From: Bathynomus jamesi
Taxonomy: Eukaryota; Arthropoda; Malacostraca; Isopoda; Cirolanidae
Assembly: GCA_023014485.1 (NCBI GenBank)
Contig: JAJOZX010000923.1
Coordinates: forward strand, 419,501-483,500
Length of the DNA: 64,000 nucleotides
Direction of reading: 5' to 3'
The notes below the pieces were generated by a model. The model saw only the letters and a program-made list of their open reading frames with translations. It did not search any database and was not told where the DNA came from. A program made the translations under genes and the position numbers. Below are positions 10,556-20,890 of this stretch, piece after piece. Within the stretch, counting starts at the first letter, position 1. Every line of letters begins with the position of its first letter.

Positions 10556-11105
10556 TGGTAAATGTGTACCTGAGCAATGGTATCTGGCAACTCTCCATAA
10601 TAATGTATACAATGGTATCTGGCAACTCTCCATAATAATGTTAAAAAGTGGTATCTGGCAACTCAAGCCATTTACACCTTCTAAGCCAACTGGCTGATTA
10701 GGAGTCTATAATAATGTATACAATGGTATCTGGCAACTCTCCATAATAATGCTAAAAAGTGGTATCTGGCAACTCAGTCTTCGATTAGAATTAATTAATT
10801 AATTATATAGCACAAACTGGCAACTCAGCCTTCTATTGAATACATTGGGCTATCTGGCAACTCAAGCCATTTACGCCTTCTAAGCCAACTGGCTGATTAG
10901 GAGTCTATAATAATGTATACAATGGTATCTGGCAACTCTCCATAATAATGTTAAAAAGTGGTATCTGGCAACTCAGTCTTCGATTAGAATTAATTAATTA
11001 AATATATAGCACAAACTGGCAACTCAGCCTTCTATTGAATACATGGCGCTATCTGGCAACTCAAGCCATTTACGCCTTCTAAGCCAACTGGCTGATTAGG
11101 AGTCT
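10556..11105 (+). repeat. 199-bp tandem repeat built around TATCTGGCAACTC
   Basis: The marker GGCTGATTAGGAGTCTATAA falls at about 10692, 10891 and 11090, giving a 199-bp period. Within each unit, variants of TATCTGGCAACTC recur four or more times. It sits at the outer end of the virus-like element, where Polintons often carry repeat-rich termini. A terminal inverted repeat cannot be tested because the other end is outside the window. Confidence 0.85.
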
Positions 11106-12497
11106 ATAAGACAACGCCTACTCGGCTGAAGTCTTAATATGCACTTGGCTCCTGCCAGGTGAACACCTCTCCTCCTTTCTCTCCTTTCTCTCCTTTCTCT
11201 TGGGGGATAACGCCGCCTCCAAGTTTCATGACCCCTTGTTGCACCTGCAGCATCCCCCCCCCCCTTTGCAGGGATTTTTTTGCAACACCCCACCCCCTTT
11301 GCAAAACGTTGCATACCACCCCCACCCCCTTTGCAACATTGCAACGTTACGTAATAGATTGCAACATTCCTGCACTCTTACCTTTTGCGGCTATACTACT
11401 TACTTTGTACTAAGCGTCCAATAAAAATATATGTCCTAGTCTGTAAGATCCTTACAGTTTTATATTGGTTTCATTATTCGTTGTATTTAGCTCTTAATAT
11501 GTCGTAGTCTGTAAGTTTCCTATAGTATTTAAGTCTATTATAAAAATCTATAAAGATCTTATCATCATATCTATTATAATTTATTATCATTATACCTAAT
11601 TTGTAGATTTCGGACTGTAAATCGCTTGCTAAAGGCAGTTTGCAACTGTATACAACATCTGTATTTAACAATGAAATTATATGCATCTATGAAAACTATA
11701 TATTTGTAAGTAAACAAATAAATAATAAAAAGTAGAAGTACTCATCTTCTTAAAGGCCTTCAACTTCACTAGAAGTGTTCAAAAATTAAATGAGTATCCA
11801 AAAGCTTTTGAGATCCTTTTGTTTTGTTTGATGATGGCACATTTTTTCAAGCGAAGTTTGGGCGTCTATTCAGTTTTCGATGGTTTTAAACAATGGTAAT
11901 TTTATTTTTCTTCGATTACGACTTTTTCTTTCCATATTCGAACGAAACAATGAAGTATTTATAATATAAGAAAAGACACTAAGTCGACTGTCTCTTTGGC
12001 GGGTTTTCCTCGTTCGTTATCTACAGCATACAATGAGGCAACGTCTTGTCCTCTAGGCTTTGTCTCGCATTTAAAGTAGAGTTGAAGATATCACGATTAA
12101 GATATCATCACTATTTGAGATGGCTGCAAAATTTGTCAGAATTTTCGTTTAACTGCAAACTTTATTCGACAATTCTTCCTGAAAAATCACGATCACTTTA
12201 TATCTCGCCGATATAGGAATTAATTACAAACCGCTCCTTGATTTACTTACAATTTTAAGATTTTTAAACGACAAGGTAACACCCTGTGCAATGTGCATTC
12301 ACTACGAAAATGGAACTAACATACTGGCAACTTAGGTGATAACATTGCACAGGAAAATAATCTCCATGGAAATAAACAGTGAGAGATTAAAATTCTGTAA
12401 AAGAATGAAAAGGGAGTTTTTGAAACTCCTGTTTTGGTCTCTTTTGTCATCCACAAAAATAGGTTTATTTCCAGGATTGTATTTTTCTGACCCGTTC

Positions 12498-12536
<39 letters not shown>

Positions 12537-13883
12537 TAGTATTGTCCTCAAGAACAAATGGCAAAGCTAATCAAAGGAATGCCAGAACGATTCAGCTTTA
12601 CATAATGGAAAGGGGACAGCAACACGATTCTAAATATATTGATTCAATAAATTTTTTATTATTTATCACTAATTATCAAATAAAAAACTATAGAAAAACC
12701 GAAGGTGGCTATTTACTTTTGTCAACCCTTCTGTATACATAAATCCACCTAAGACAAAAAAATCCGGATTATTCCCAGTTATTTCAGTTTATTCCAACAT
12801 CTCTTCAGGAAATAAATATGAGACAAAGAGATGCAGCTCATATAAATGCGAGAAACATACAGGAATAAACGTTACTAACAGACACACGAACGAATAAACA
12901 GGAATGAAGACGGTCATGTTTAAGAGGGATTATGATTCATTTGAGATAAGGTTTAAGAAGGTTTAAAAATAATTTCAAGAAGGTTAAATAAAACAAGGCT
13001 ATTATGAACGCTGTCAAACAAATAACAGAAACGCATTCCAAAATATTTATCTGTTATATCTTTATTTTTAATTAATGTTTTCCAATTATTCCCGTTTGCA
13101 GTTTGCAATTGTAGTTGTCATGCGTGTAAGTGAATGAAGCAATGGAAAGATGTCCTGTCCTAAATTCTATAAACCAAATTGGTGTTTAATAAGCTCCGAC
13201 CCATGAAGTAGTTCAAATTTTTACATCACTCGAGTAATTCTGAAAGTATGGAGGATAAGCAAAGTTATTTTCGAAACTACCAAAGTTATGTAGTAATTTT
13301 AACTACTTTATGCCCCACCAGGGGTAGCTTAGTGGCACCATAGAGTAACAGCTTGCTAATCTCAAGGTCCTACATGTAGTAGCGCCACAGGATTTTCTGA
13401 CAAGGGGGTGCAATTCCACTACGTTATCTGGATATATAATATTGATAATTTATAGAGGATATTTAAGATAACACTTTACTGTATAAGTAATCTCGAGTAT
13501 TTATACTGTTACAAGTTAAACAAAAGCAATATAAACACACTAACACATAGACAACAGTTTGATATAAAATAAAAAGTCAGCTATTGCATGTAAATATTAA
13601 GTTGTTTCACCAGTGTAAAAAATTTCGAGAAAAAATAAAATTTTGGGGGGTAAATAATTTGATGTCGCTTACTTTATTTGCACCTTTAGATTCAAATAAT
13701 TTATCATTAGATGGTATCATTATCGTATATTTTGGGTAGATTTTCAGTCTTTTTTTTTTAAATTTCGATAGATTCTTATATTTTATCAAAGAATTTCTGA
13801 TTTTTCGTATCAACTCGTAATTTCGGTAAAAATCCAAAATTTTGTCGATAATAACTGATTTTTATTTCTGTGTATTTCATGTA
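11106..13883. other. Mostly anonymous AT-rich DNA with simple repeats
   Basis: A C/T-rich low-complexity patch (about 11160-11345) contains several TTTGCAACA-type repeats. A (CT)n tract lies at about 12494-12537. An 11-base inverted pair (CCTGTGCAATG / CATTGCACAGG) flanks about 60 bases near 12280-12355. Near 13330 there is a GGGGTAGCTTAGTGGCAC stretch that resembles a tRNA A box, without a convincing B box. I see no gene. Confidence 0.6.
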
Positions 13884-15307
13884 GGGGTGTCAGGAAATGA
13901 TTGCCCCCCCCTGTAGAGCAAAAACTAGAAGAGATAGATAAAAACCGGCGAGACCACTTGAAAGAGCGTTAAAATCTGAATAAAAACCATTATATTCTAT
14001 TCCTGTGATTTTAATTCTTACCATTTTTTTCCCCACAGAAACCATGGCATCATCTATTTTGAACGATTCAGAGTAAAAGCGAGTTCTTGACCGCATTCGA
14101 GCTGTCACATTTCGTGAAGCAAAGGAAGCTGGTGCAACTTTCATAACTCGACACTGGGTGGCTGAGAGATTAAAAAGATCAGAAGACTTTGTCAAAAGGA
14201 ATTGGAATAAGAATCCTGAAGATTGTGAAACAGAATTTCGAGGAGGAAGACCGGAGAAATTATCTCAAGAATCGAAAGACATTGTGCTTGCTGCATCATG
14301 GCGCCGAAAGAAGAGCTGCTCTGAGGTAGCGAAAGAGATACTTATCCGTCGTGGTAAGATAGTCAATCGGCAACTTGTGCATCAATTTCGAGTTCGCCAA
14401 GGCTTGAGTGCTTGGCATGAAATAGCTAAGCCACGGAAGAGTGATCTTAATATTGAAGATCGGCTATGGTTTTGTGATTATCTTGAGGAATGGACGGAAG
14501 ACAATTTCCTTCACTTGGTTGTCAGCGATGAATTCTTCGTTTATGTCTCCAGAAAACCAAATTTTCAGAATGATCGGGTTTGGGCAACAACTCCTGATGA
14601 AGTCCCAGACGACCAGAAGTATCGGGTTTGGGCAACAACTCCTGATGAAGTCCCAGACGACCAGAAGTATCGAGAAATAGTAAAAAATCCAGCATGTGTG
14701 GGTGTTTTCATTATGTTCTCTATTCGGAAGCTCATCTGGGTTATCAAACCAAAAGGATCCAGTTGGGATGGGCCTTATTTTCGAAATGTAATTTTAGCCC
14801 AACATGTAATTCCGTTTTCGAAAGACCCGAGTGTGTTTGGATGTTGAGCAGGCAAACTTTCTTCACGACAAAGCCCCTGTATGAAAGCACTTGCGACTCA
14901 ACAACTGCTTAAGGACAATAACATTGATTTTTTCGGAAATAATGAATGGCCTGGCAATTCTCCCGATCTTAAGTCTGTGAACATGTCGGATCCATCATGA
15001 AGGATCGGGTGGAGTCCTTAATGCTGGAACAACCCATTCAGAATCGGTATTGAACAGAAATTATGACTGCGAAGATCAACGAAGTCCTTGAAGAAATGAG
15101 TCATGATACCGATCTCTTTGAGACACTTCTGGGATCATACCCCCGTCGATTAATGGCCGTCAGAGCTGCAAATGGGGGCAACACCCGATATTAAAACAAG
15201 TGTTTTTTATTCAAAATTAAACGTTCTTTCGCGTGGTTTTGTCTGTTTTTTTCTATTCCTTTCAGTTTCTTCTGTACATGGGGGGGGCAATCATTTCCTG
15301 ACACCCT
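13884..15307 (+). mobile_element. Tc1/mariner-superfamily element, full-length but decayed
   Basis: Inverted termini GGGGTGTCAGGAAATGATTG (left, from 13884) and AGGGTGTCAGGAAATGATTG (right, complement, ending 15307) are each followed by a C-run and bordered by TA (13882-13883 and 15308-15309). The element is 1424 bp and carries one broken transposase on the plus strand. Confidence 0.9.
14044..15194 (+). pseudogene. IS630/Tc1/mariner-type transposase, broken
   Basis: Reading starts at ATG 14044 but meets an in-frame TAA at codon 11, then continues with a helix-turn-helix region (ERLKRSEDFVKRNW onward). The first catalytic Asp is in VVSDEFF (about 14520-14541). A 48-bp exact tandem duplication (14575-14622, 14623-14670) repeats RVWATTPDEVPDDQKY. 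Near 14840 the frame shifts. Beyond it are HDKAPCMKAL (second Asp) and NSPDLK, where the usual conserved Glu region is degraded. The frame would end at 15194. Stop, frameshift and duplication mark it as inactive. The subfamily is uncertain. Confidence 0.85.
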
Positions 15308-15439
15308 TATATATATGTGCTTATAGGAAAAAGTTCCATACGAGTACATTTAATAGCAATATTTACATATTATGGACGACGGGGGAGGCATGTGTACAAG
15401 TGCACTCCCCCTGGGGGCGCTACTGCCTACATGGGTTCC

Positions 15440-15545
15440 AGTTTCGGCTGGTTAATGTTGTAACACTGCTTCCCATCGATCAGCGAAGTTAATCGACATT
15501 GGTTCTGGGTAGTAGTTGTATGGGAGACCTTCCTCTGCGTCCAGA
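15440..15545 (+). mobile_element. 5S-rRNA-derived SINE head (SINE3-like)
   Basis: The stretch from about 15470 to 15533 aligns by eye with the internal promoter half of 5S rRNA. GATCAGCGAAGTTAATCGAC stands for the box A region, TAGTAGTTGTATGGGAGACC for the intermediate element and box C. The first half of 5S is weak. Downstream sequence to about 15650 (GTGATTCGAACCCCGT onward) is the likely SINE body. The mismatches rule out a functional 5S gene. Confidence 0.65.
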
Positions 15546-15645
15546 TTATGCATAGCGACCCGTGATTCGAACCCCGTAAAGCTGTAGGTTTCCTCTGTCA
15601 TAAGACCTTTGCCGTTACGAACGAGATTAAACAACCCCATCAATC

Positions 15646-15879
15646 AGTCAACGATTAAGATGCTTTTCTATGTCTTCTTCTGTGAGTAGAAAGTATTCGA
15701 ATCCCACGCAAAACTGTATAGTAGTCGGCTCCCTCAAAAGACATAAAATGGAACTAAACTTCAAAACAGGTTATAAGTTATAAACAGTTATTACTTATTA
15801 CTAATTACTAAATAAATATAAAACCAAATATCCTCACTCGAAAAGAGACAAGAACGGGAAGGAGAGAGAGAAAGAGAGA

Positions 15880-15940
<61 letters not shown>

Positions 15941-16514
15941 TATTTAGAATGTCGTTGGCTCATCCTAAACGAGTGGCTGAAAAAGCATAATTTCAGCTGT
16001 AAACCTTAGATAGATAAAACCAAGATACTGTGCGAGGAAGCGCGAATAAAAGAACACTCCTTAATAAATGGATAAAGAAAATAGTCTCGGTAAACGCTAA
16101 TATAACGCTTATATAACGTTCCGATGTTTCCCCAACAAGAAAACAAGTCTGATTCAGGAATAAAAACAAAACTTTTGTGTCTTCATTCCCATTTGTCCGT
16201 TTTTATGAGCTGTAATCCAGTGGAGAAAAATTAAATTTTTGATGTAATTACTTATTCATACGAAACTTCCATTTTTATGAGTGTGTAGTTTCTCTGTGTA
16301 TTTGTATACCTGTATAATACTGAGTTTGGAGAGTTTCAGTTCCAGTTTCAGAAAAAAACACGTTTCAGTTTCCAGTATAATACCGCGTTTGAAAAGTGGA
16401 ACCAACAAAATTTGCAGTCCGTTTCATAAAGAAAAGATTAAATATATAAAAGAATACACGTAAAATTTAAGGTATGATGATGATAAATAGGTACTCATGT
16501 TTTGTATAGTAGGC
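15646..16514. other. Anonymous DNA with a (GA)n tract
   Basis: A purine (GA)n microsatellite spans about 15861-15940. The rest is AT-rich, with no gene or repeat boundary that I can support. Confidence 0.6.
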
Positions 16515-17222
16515 CTACAGTATATGTGATTTATATAAATATAATTTTACATGTATAGGAGTCTCGTATTTAGACATATGGTTAAACAATACATTAGATT
16601 TATTCGCAATTCTACCCATATACTGCCCAATGGAGTATTTCCATTTTTCCACTGTGTACCGCTCGCGTCTTCTTTCGACGAAGTAGAGTTTCAGGGATTG
16701 TAGTTGAGACCAGTAGTCTTCATCTTTCGTTTCTTGTATCTTAAATATAAAAGTCCTTTGTATAGCGTCTATATTTGCAACGTCTTGTTTTTTGTATGGG
16801 TTTGTGAGTACTGAGTTATACTCAACTATTGGTAGGACTAAAAGTTTCCATAATTTTAGAATGATATTTGCTTTTCTGCTAAGAAAGCTCCTCCAGATGT
16901 CTAATTTTTTTCTAGTTGTTGTAATTTTAATGTTGTTGTGTTCTCTGAATTTTCCATGTGACGACATTATTACTCCAAGATTCCTGACTTGTGAGGTTGG
17001 TTTATATGTTTGTTTTGCAATATTTCGTACCCTTTGTTGTTACCATATCTTATAAGGTGGAATTTTTCTCCGTTAAAAGTCGTATTGTTGTCTTCTGACC
17101 ACCTAAACAATGTTTCAATGTCTTTTTGTAATTTTCCTATGTCTCCTGTATTTAATGATTTCTTGCATATCTCTATGTCATCCGCGAAACTGTCATTAAT
17201 ACCTGCATCAATGTTTCGAGAC
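16515..17222 (-). pseudogene. CR1/L2-like LINE reverse transcriptase, 3' fragment
   Basis: Read on the minus strand, the fragment begins within the RT catalytic motif (FADDIEI, about 17190) and continues through WSEDNN. After a frameshift near 16985 it reads into the thumb and C-terminal domain (PIVEYNSVLTNPYKK, RRRERYTVEKW). It resembles the larger LINE at 38885-42313, including the LEYxSVLTxPYKK and ERRRERYT motifs, so it is probably a member of the same family. It is 5'-truncated, as is usual for LINEs. Confidence 0.75.
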
Positions 17223-17240
17223 GTCTATATATATATATAT

Positions 17241-18543
17241 TAGTGATGTAGCGGATGTCATTTTTTTGACATCCGCGGATGCGGATGCGGATGAGGATGT
17301 TTGATTTCAACATCCGCGGATGCGGATGCGGATGCGGATGTCTACATTTTCGTTATTTTTTAGGATATATTCGAGATTTGTTGTGTTTAACGTATATAAT
17401 AAGTTATTATATAGAGAGAGCTGTAGCTATAATGTAGTATAATTGATTAATTGTACAATAATTGCTGTACTTTTCTCTGAACATATAAAATAATATCAAG
17501 CATCTAACTAATATAGAAATCAATTAGTGAATTCGTCTGCAAATAAATTCGTTATATTTTGTTGAGTTTCAGCCACAATTGGAAACCATAATTGTGTTAC
17601 CAGGATGCGGGACGTGAACCCAACTCAAATGCACCCCACCGACCTCTTTCCCCAACCTCCACCCTTATAGAAAGAGATCTTTAATTAGCTTCATAACTAT
17701 TTATATTAAGTTTAAAGTTTTATTAGGCATATTTATAAATGAGTAATTAAAATAAAGTAAACTAAGATGTTCATCGTTTAATGTTCAAACTTAATTATAG
17801 GAAGGTTATGCTTAAGGAACATTAATTTTTCTGCCTTTTCTGCTGCCAGTCTGTTTCTCTTTTCATCATATATTAATCCAGCACTGCTAAATAATCTCTC
17901 GCTTGGTACGTTTGTTGGAGGACAGGCTAAATGTTTCCTTGCAAGTTTACTCAAGTATGGATAGATATTCTGCGTATTTTTCCACCAACTAATAGGATTG
18001 TCACATGCAGCCAGGCGTTTTTCTTGGTGATAGCTCTCGATCATTTTTACTACATCTTTTGACATCGCGTAGGTCTCGTCATTGCTGCTTGACTCAAGAA
18101 ACTGAGAGACAGATTCTGTGATAGATTTGCTTGTTGAAGGTGTTGGTTCTGTCACTGAAACTTTTATTCTTTTGGTGGGTGGCGAAGCGACAGATTCAAG
18201 AGATTGAAGCTCTTCAACTGCTTTGCCAAGTGATGATTTAACTCGTTCTAATGTACTAGGTGAAAATAACTTAGCTTTGTAACGTGGATCTAAGTAGGTT
18301 GCAAGAGAGTAACTTCATACAAGAACAGCCTCTCGTCTTGTCGCTTGCATCACTTTTGCGCACAATGAACTAGTTCTATTAATATAGTAGAATTTGATAA
18401 TTTCCGCTTATTAATGACATTTTATCTCAACGGTCCACATCCGCACGACATCCGCAGTCCAAAGTGCGGATGCGGGTGCGGATGCGGATGCGAGAAAATG
18501 TGCGGATGTTCCGCGGATGCGGATGCGGATGTGACCTACATCA

Positions 18544-18546
<3 letters not shown>
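17241..18546 (-). mobile_element. hAT-type element with ATCCGC subterminal repeats
   Basis: Inverted ends TAGTGATGTAG lie at 17241 and, as complement, up to 18546. Both are followed inward by many copies of the hexamer ATCCGC or its complement (17250-17340 and 18435-18530). The element sits inside a (TA)n tract, so the target duplication cannot be resolved. It retains only the 3' part of a hAT transposase, so it is internally deleted. Confidence 0.75.
17778..18311 (-). pseudogene. hAT transposase C-terminal remnant
   Basis: The open frame shows the hAT motif YLDPRYKAKLF (about 18240-18305), a Ser/Thr-rich linker, then the hAT dimerisation region: WWKNTQNIYPYLSKLARKHL, PPTNVPSERLFSSAG and NRLAAEKAEKLMFLKHN. 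The N-terminal BED finger and catalytic half are absent. It belongs to the surrounding element with TAGTGATGTAG ends. Confidence 0.85.
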
Positions 18547-18578
<32 letters not shown>

Positions 18579-18618
18579 AGAAGGATCAACACAACGGCAA
18601 ACATTTTCATTTATTTGT

Positions 18619-18661
18619 ACATCAGACGTTTCGACAAATCTTTTGTCATCATCAGTGAGTT
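18619..18661 (-). ncRNA. Hammerhead-type ribozyme motif of a Penelope-like element
   Basis: The minus strand reads a CTGATGA core, a six-base-pair stem II (GACAAA / TTTGTC, loop AGA), GAAAC and the cleavage triplet GTC, flanked by a short stem I (ACTCA with TGATGT). Stem III is only the self-complementary ACGT, so cleavage would need dimers. Penelope-like elements are known to carry such hammerheads. One extra U between the core and stem II is a deviation. Confidence 0.6.
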
Positions 18662-18964
18662 AAGTCTTAAAACCTTAAAACAAAATTGAAAAGTGAAAGT
18701 TACATCAATACAATATTAAGACCATTAAAATTAAAACCTTAAAGCAAAATGAAAATTGCATCAATACAAAATTAAAAACATTTAAATTTCATCACTATAA
18801 AAACTAAAATTAAATTAAATTTCATCACTATAAAAACTAAAATTAAATTACCTCAATAGGTAAATACACAATGTTTACATCCACCTCCATACTTGGCAAA
18901 GTCTAAGTGAACACTAGGTGGTCAGAGGATTAGGAAGGGTATATCTGTGAAACACGGTTGGTTG

Positions 18965-19465
18965 TCAAAAGAGTCGTAATTTGTAGGATGAGCTATTATT
19001 ATTAAGGGAGGGTTTGTTTCTATAGATGTACAAAGATTCTAAAATTCGGAGTTCTGTAAGGTTATTGGATCTAGTTAAAATTTCAAACTGAGTTTTGTGA
19101 AGGGGATGGTCGTTTTCATCACTGTGGTTTCTAATTGCGGATTGTGGAGGGCTACTGAGGGGACGGTTGGTACGGACTGACAAGCCCAAATGTTGAGAAA
19201 GGCGCACCTCCAGTTGGAGTTGAGTGCTGCCAATATACGCAGCCTTACAGCTGTCGCACGTGTATTTGTAAACAACATTGGGGCATACAGTTTTGGGGAA
19301 TTCATCTTTGAACTTTAAAAAATTTGATAATTTAAGTGGGTTGACGAAGGCGAATCTAAAATTTATTTGGGGATAACTAGACTTGAGTAGTTTGGACAAT
19401 TCACCTCGAATACGCAATGATAAATAACCATAAAAAGGTAATTTAATATATCTGGTTCTCAACAT
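18965..19465 (-). pseudogene. Penelope-like element GIY-YIG endonuclease (5'-truncated ORF)
   Basis: A 166-residue open frame. It contains NVVYKYTCDSCKAAYIGST (the GIY-YIG core with the Cys pair typical of Penelope endonucleases, about residues 63-82), then LEVRLSQH and a conserved His/Glu-containing end (RILESLYIYRNKPSLN). In these elements the endonuclease follows the reverse transcriptase on one polyprotein; here the RT part is missing because the copy is truncated. The plus-strand twin (19466-19690) retains only the C-terminal 74 codons. Confidence 0.85.
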
Positions 19466-19993
19466 TTGGGCTTGTCAGTCCGTACCAACCGTCCCCTCAG
19501 TAGCCCTCCACAATCCGCAATTAGAAACCACAGTGATGAAAACGACCATCCCCTTCACAAAACTCAGTTTGAAATTTTAACTAGATCCAATAACCTTACA
19601 GAACTCCGAATTTTAGAATCTTTGTACATCTATAGAAACAAACCCTCCCTTAATAATAATAGCTCATCCTACAAATTACGACTCTTTTGACAACCAACCG
19701 TGTTTCACAGATATACCCTTCCTAATCCTCTGACCACCTAGTGTTCACTTAGACTTTGCCAAGTATGGAGGTGGATGTAAACATTGTGTATTTACCTATT
19801 GAGGTAATTTAATTTTAGTTTTTATAGTGATGAAATTTAATTTAATTTTAGTTTTTATAGTGATGAAATTTAAATGTTTTTAATTTTGTATTGATGCAAT
19901 TTTCATTTTGCTTTAAGGTTTTAATTTTAATGGTCTTAATATTGTATTGATGTAACTTTCACTTTTCAATTTTGTTTTAAGGTTTTAAGACTT

Positions 19994-20036
19994 AACTCAC
20001 TGATGATGACAAAAGATTTGTCGAAACGTCTGATGT
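19994..20036 (+). ncRNA. Hammerhead-type ribozyme motif, second copy
   Basis: Identical to the motif at 18619-18661 but on the plus strand. CTGATGA is at 20000-20006, stem II at 20008-20013 with 20017-20022, GAAAC at 20023-20027, and GTC (cleavage after C) at 20028-20030. It belongs to the shorter Penelope copy. Confidence 0.6.
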
Positions 20037-20120
20037 ACAAATAAATGAAAATGTTTGCCGTTGTGTTGATCCTTCTTTTCATCTGTAAGCTCCGGTTCCC
20101 TAAGGAGAAGTCAATAGCTT

Positions 20121-20161
<41 letters not shown>

Positions 20162-20163
<2 letters not shown>

Positions 20164-20890
20164 GAAAATAACCACGAAGGAAAAAGGAAATACAGAATGG
20201 TGCTCAAGCGCTTTCGTCTAATGACATCTTCAGGAACACTGAAAACAAGTTCTCAAGACTATATATAGGTCACCAAAAAATAAAAGTAAAAAAGACAAAA
20301 ATAAAATAGAAAAATAAAAATTGTAGGAGGAGCATACAAATTTATAAGGAAAAACTACCAGAGTTTTAGCACTTTGCCCCTCTTGTCTAAATCCGTTCTG
20401 AACGAATTCAAAACAAAAGGATCAAGCAGAAAAAGGCCCTGGCTAATGTTAAAATTATTTGTAAGTTGAATAAATGGCAGAATGAAGAATATTTCTATTA
20501 ACAATGTTGCTTGAGTGAAACAAAATTGAAGCATTATTCCAATCAGTACAGTGGGATAACTCTGACAAATGGACAAAAAGGGCACTGGACGACCGTCCCG
20601 TTCTAACGGAATATTGATGCTGTTTTACACGTGTGTGCAAATCCTTTCCCGTCTGTCCAGTGTAAAAGGAATCATATTGTTTACAACCAATTTTATAGAT
20701 AATGCCTGAATTATTGGTAGGGCTATTTTTTACTATGATATTTTTCACAATATTGTCATATTGTTTGTTATATTGTTTGTTTGTACCTTGTGGGGAAAGG
20801 ATGTGCTGTGTTTCTCTCTGTATTAACACCCAAATAAGAAGGAAATAAACTACTCGGCGGTTTATTCTGTTTACACCCGAAAGTGTATAA
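20162..20890 (-). mobile_element. Second, different Penelope-like element fragment
   Basis: A (TA)n run borders its 3' end. The minus strand carries a degenerate hammerhead-like motif (20203-20233: CTGAAGA core, GTC/GAC stem, GAAA) near the terminus and a broken GIY-YIG ORF further in. The sequence differs clearly from the pair at 18574-20090, so this is another lineage. The upstream RT is missing. Confidence 0.7.
20355..20829 (-). pseudogene. Penelope-like GIY-YIG endonuclease remnant
   Basis: The frame 20829-20455 contains GIIYKIGCKQYDSFYTGQTG (GIY-YIG core with one of the usual Cys), then LHTRVKQHQYSVRTG and the C-terminal Asn-rich end. A frame change near 20470-20500 puts the last residues (LTNNFNISQG) in another frame. 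There is no reverse transcriptase upstream. Confidence 0.8.

Larger units (their letters stand above)
18574..20090. mobile_element. Two Penelope-like element copies joined head to head
   Basis: The minus-strand copy (18574 to about 19458) carries the GIY-YIG ORF. A shorter plus-strand copy (from about 19459 to 20090) is almost its exact reverse complement. The junction lies at TCTGGTTCTCAACATTTGGG. Both copies end with the same 3' sequence containing a hammerhead-like motif and GGATCAACACAACGG. Head-to-head, 5'-truncated pairs are a known outcome of Penelope integration. Flanking (TA)n runs hide any target duplication. Confidence 0.8.

Noticed and set aside
10556..11105. CRISPR array
   Set aside because: Repeats are degenerate and part of a 199-bp satellite, with no fixed spacer length; the genome is eukaryotic.
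12280..12355. A small transposon defined by CCTGTGCAATG inverted ends
   Set aside because: Only 11 bases pair, with no target duplication and no second copy in the window.
15440..15545. A functional 5S rRNA gene
   Set aside because: The first half is not recognisable and conserved positions in box A and box C are changed.
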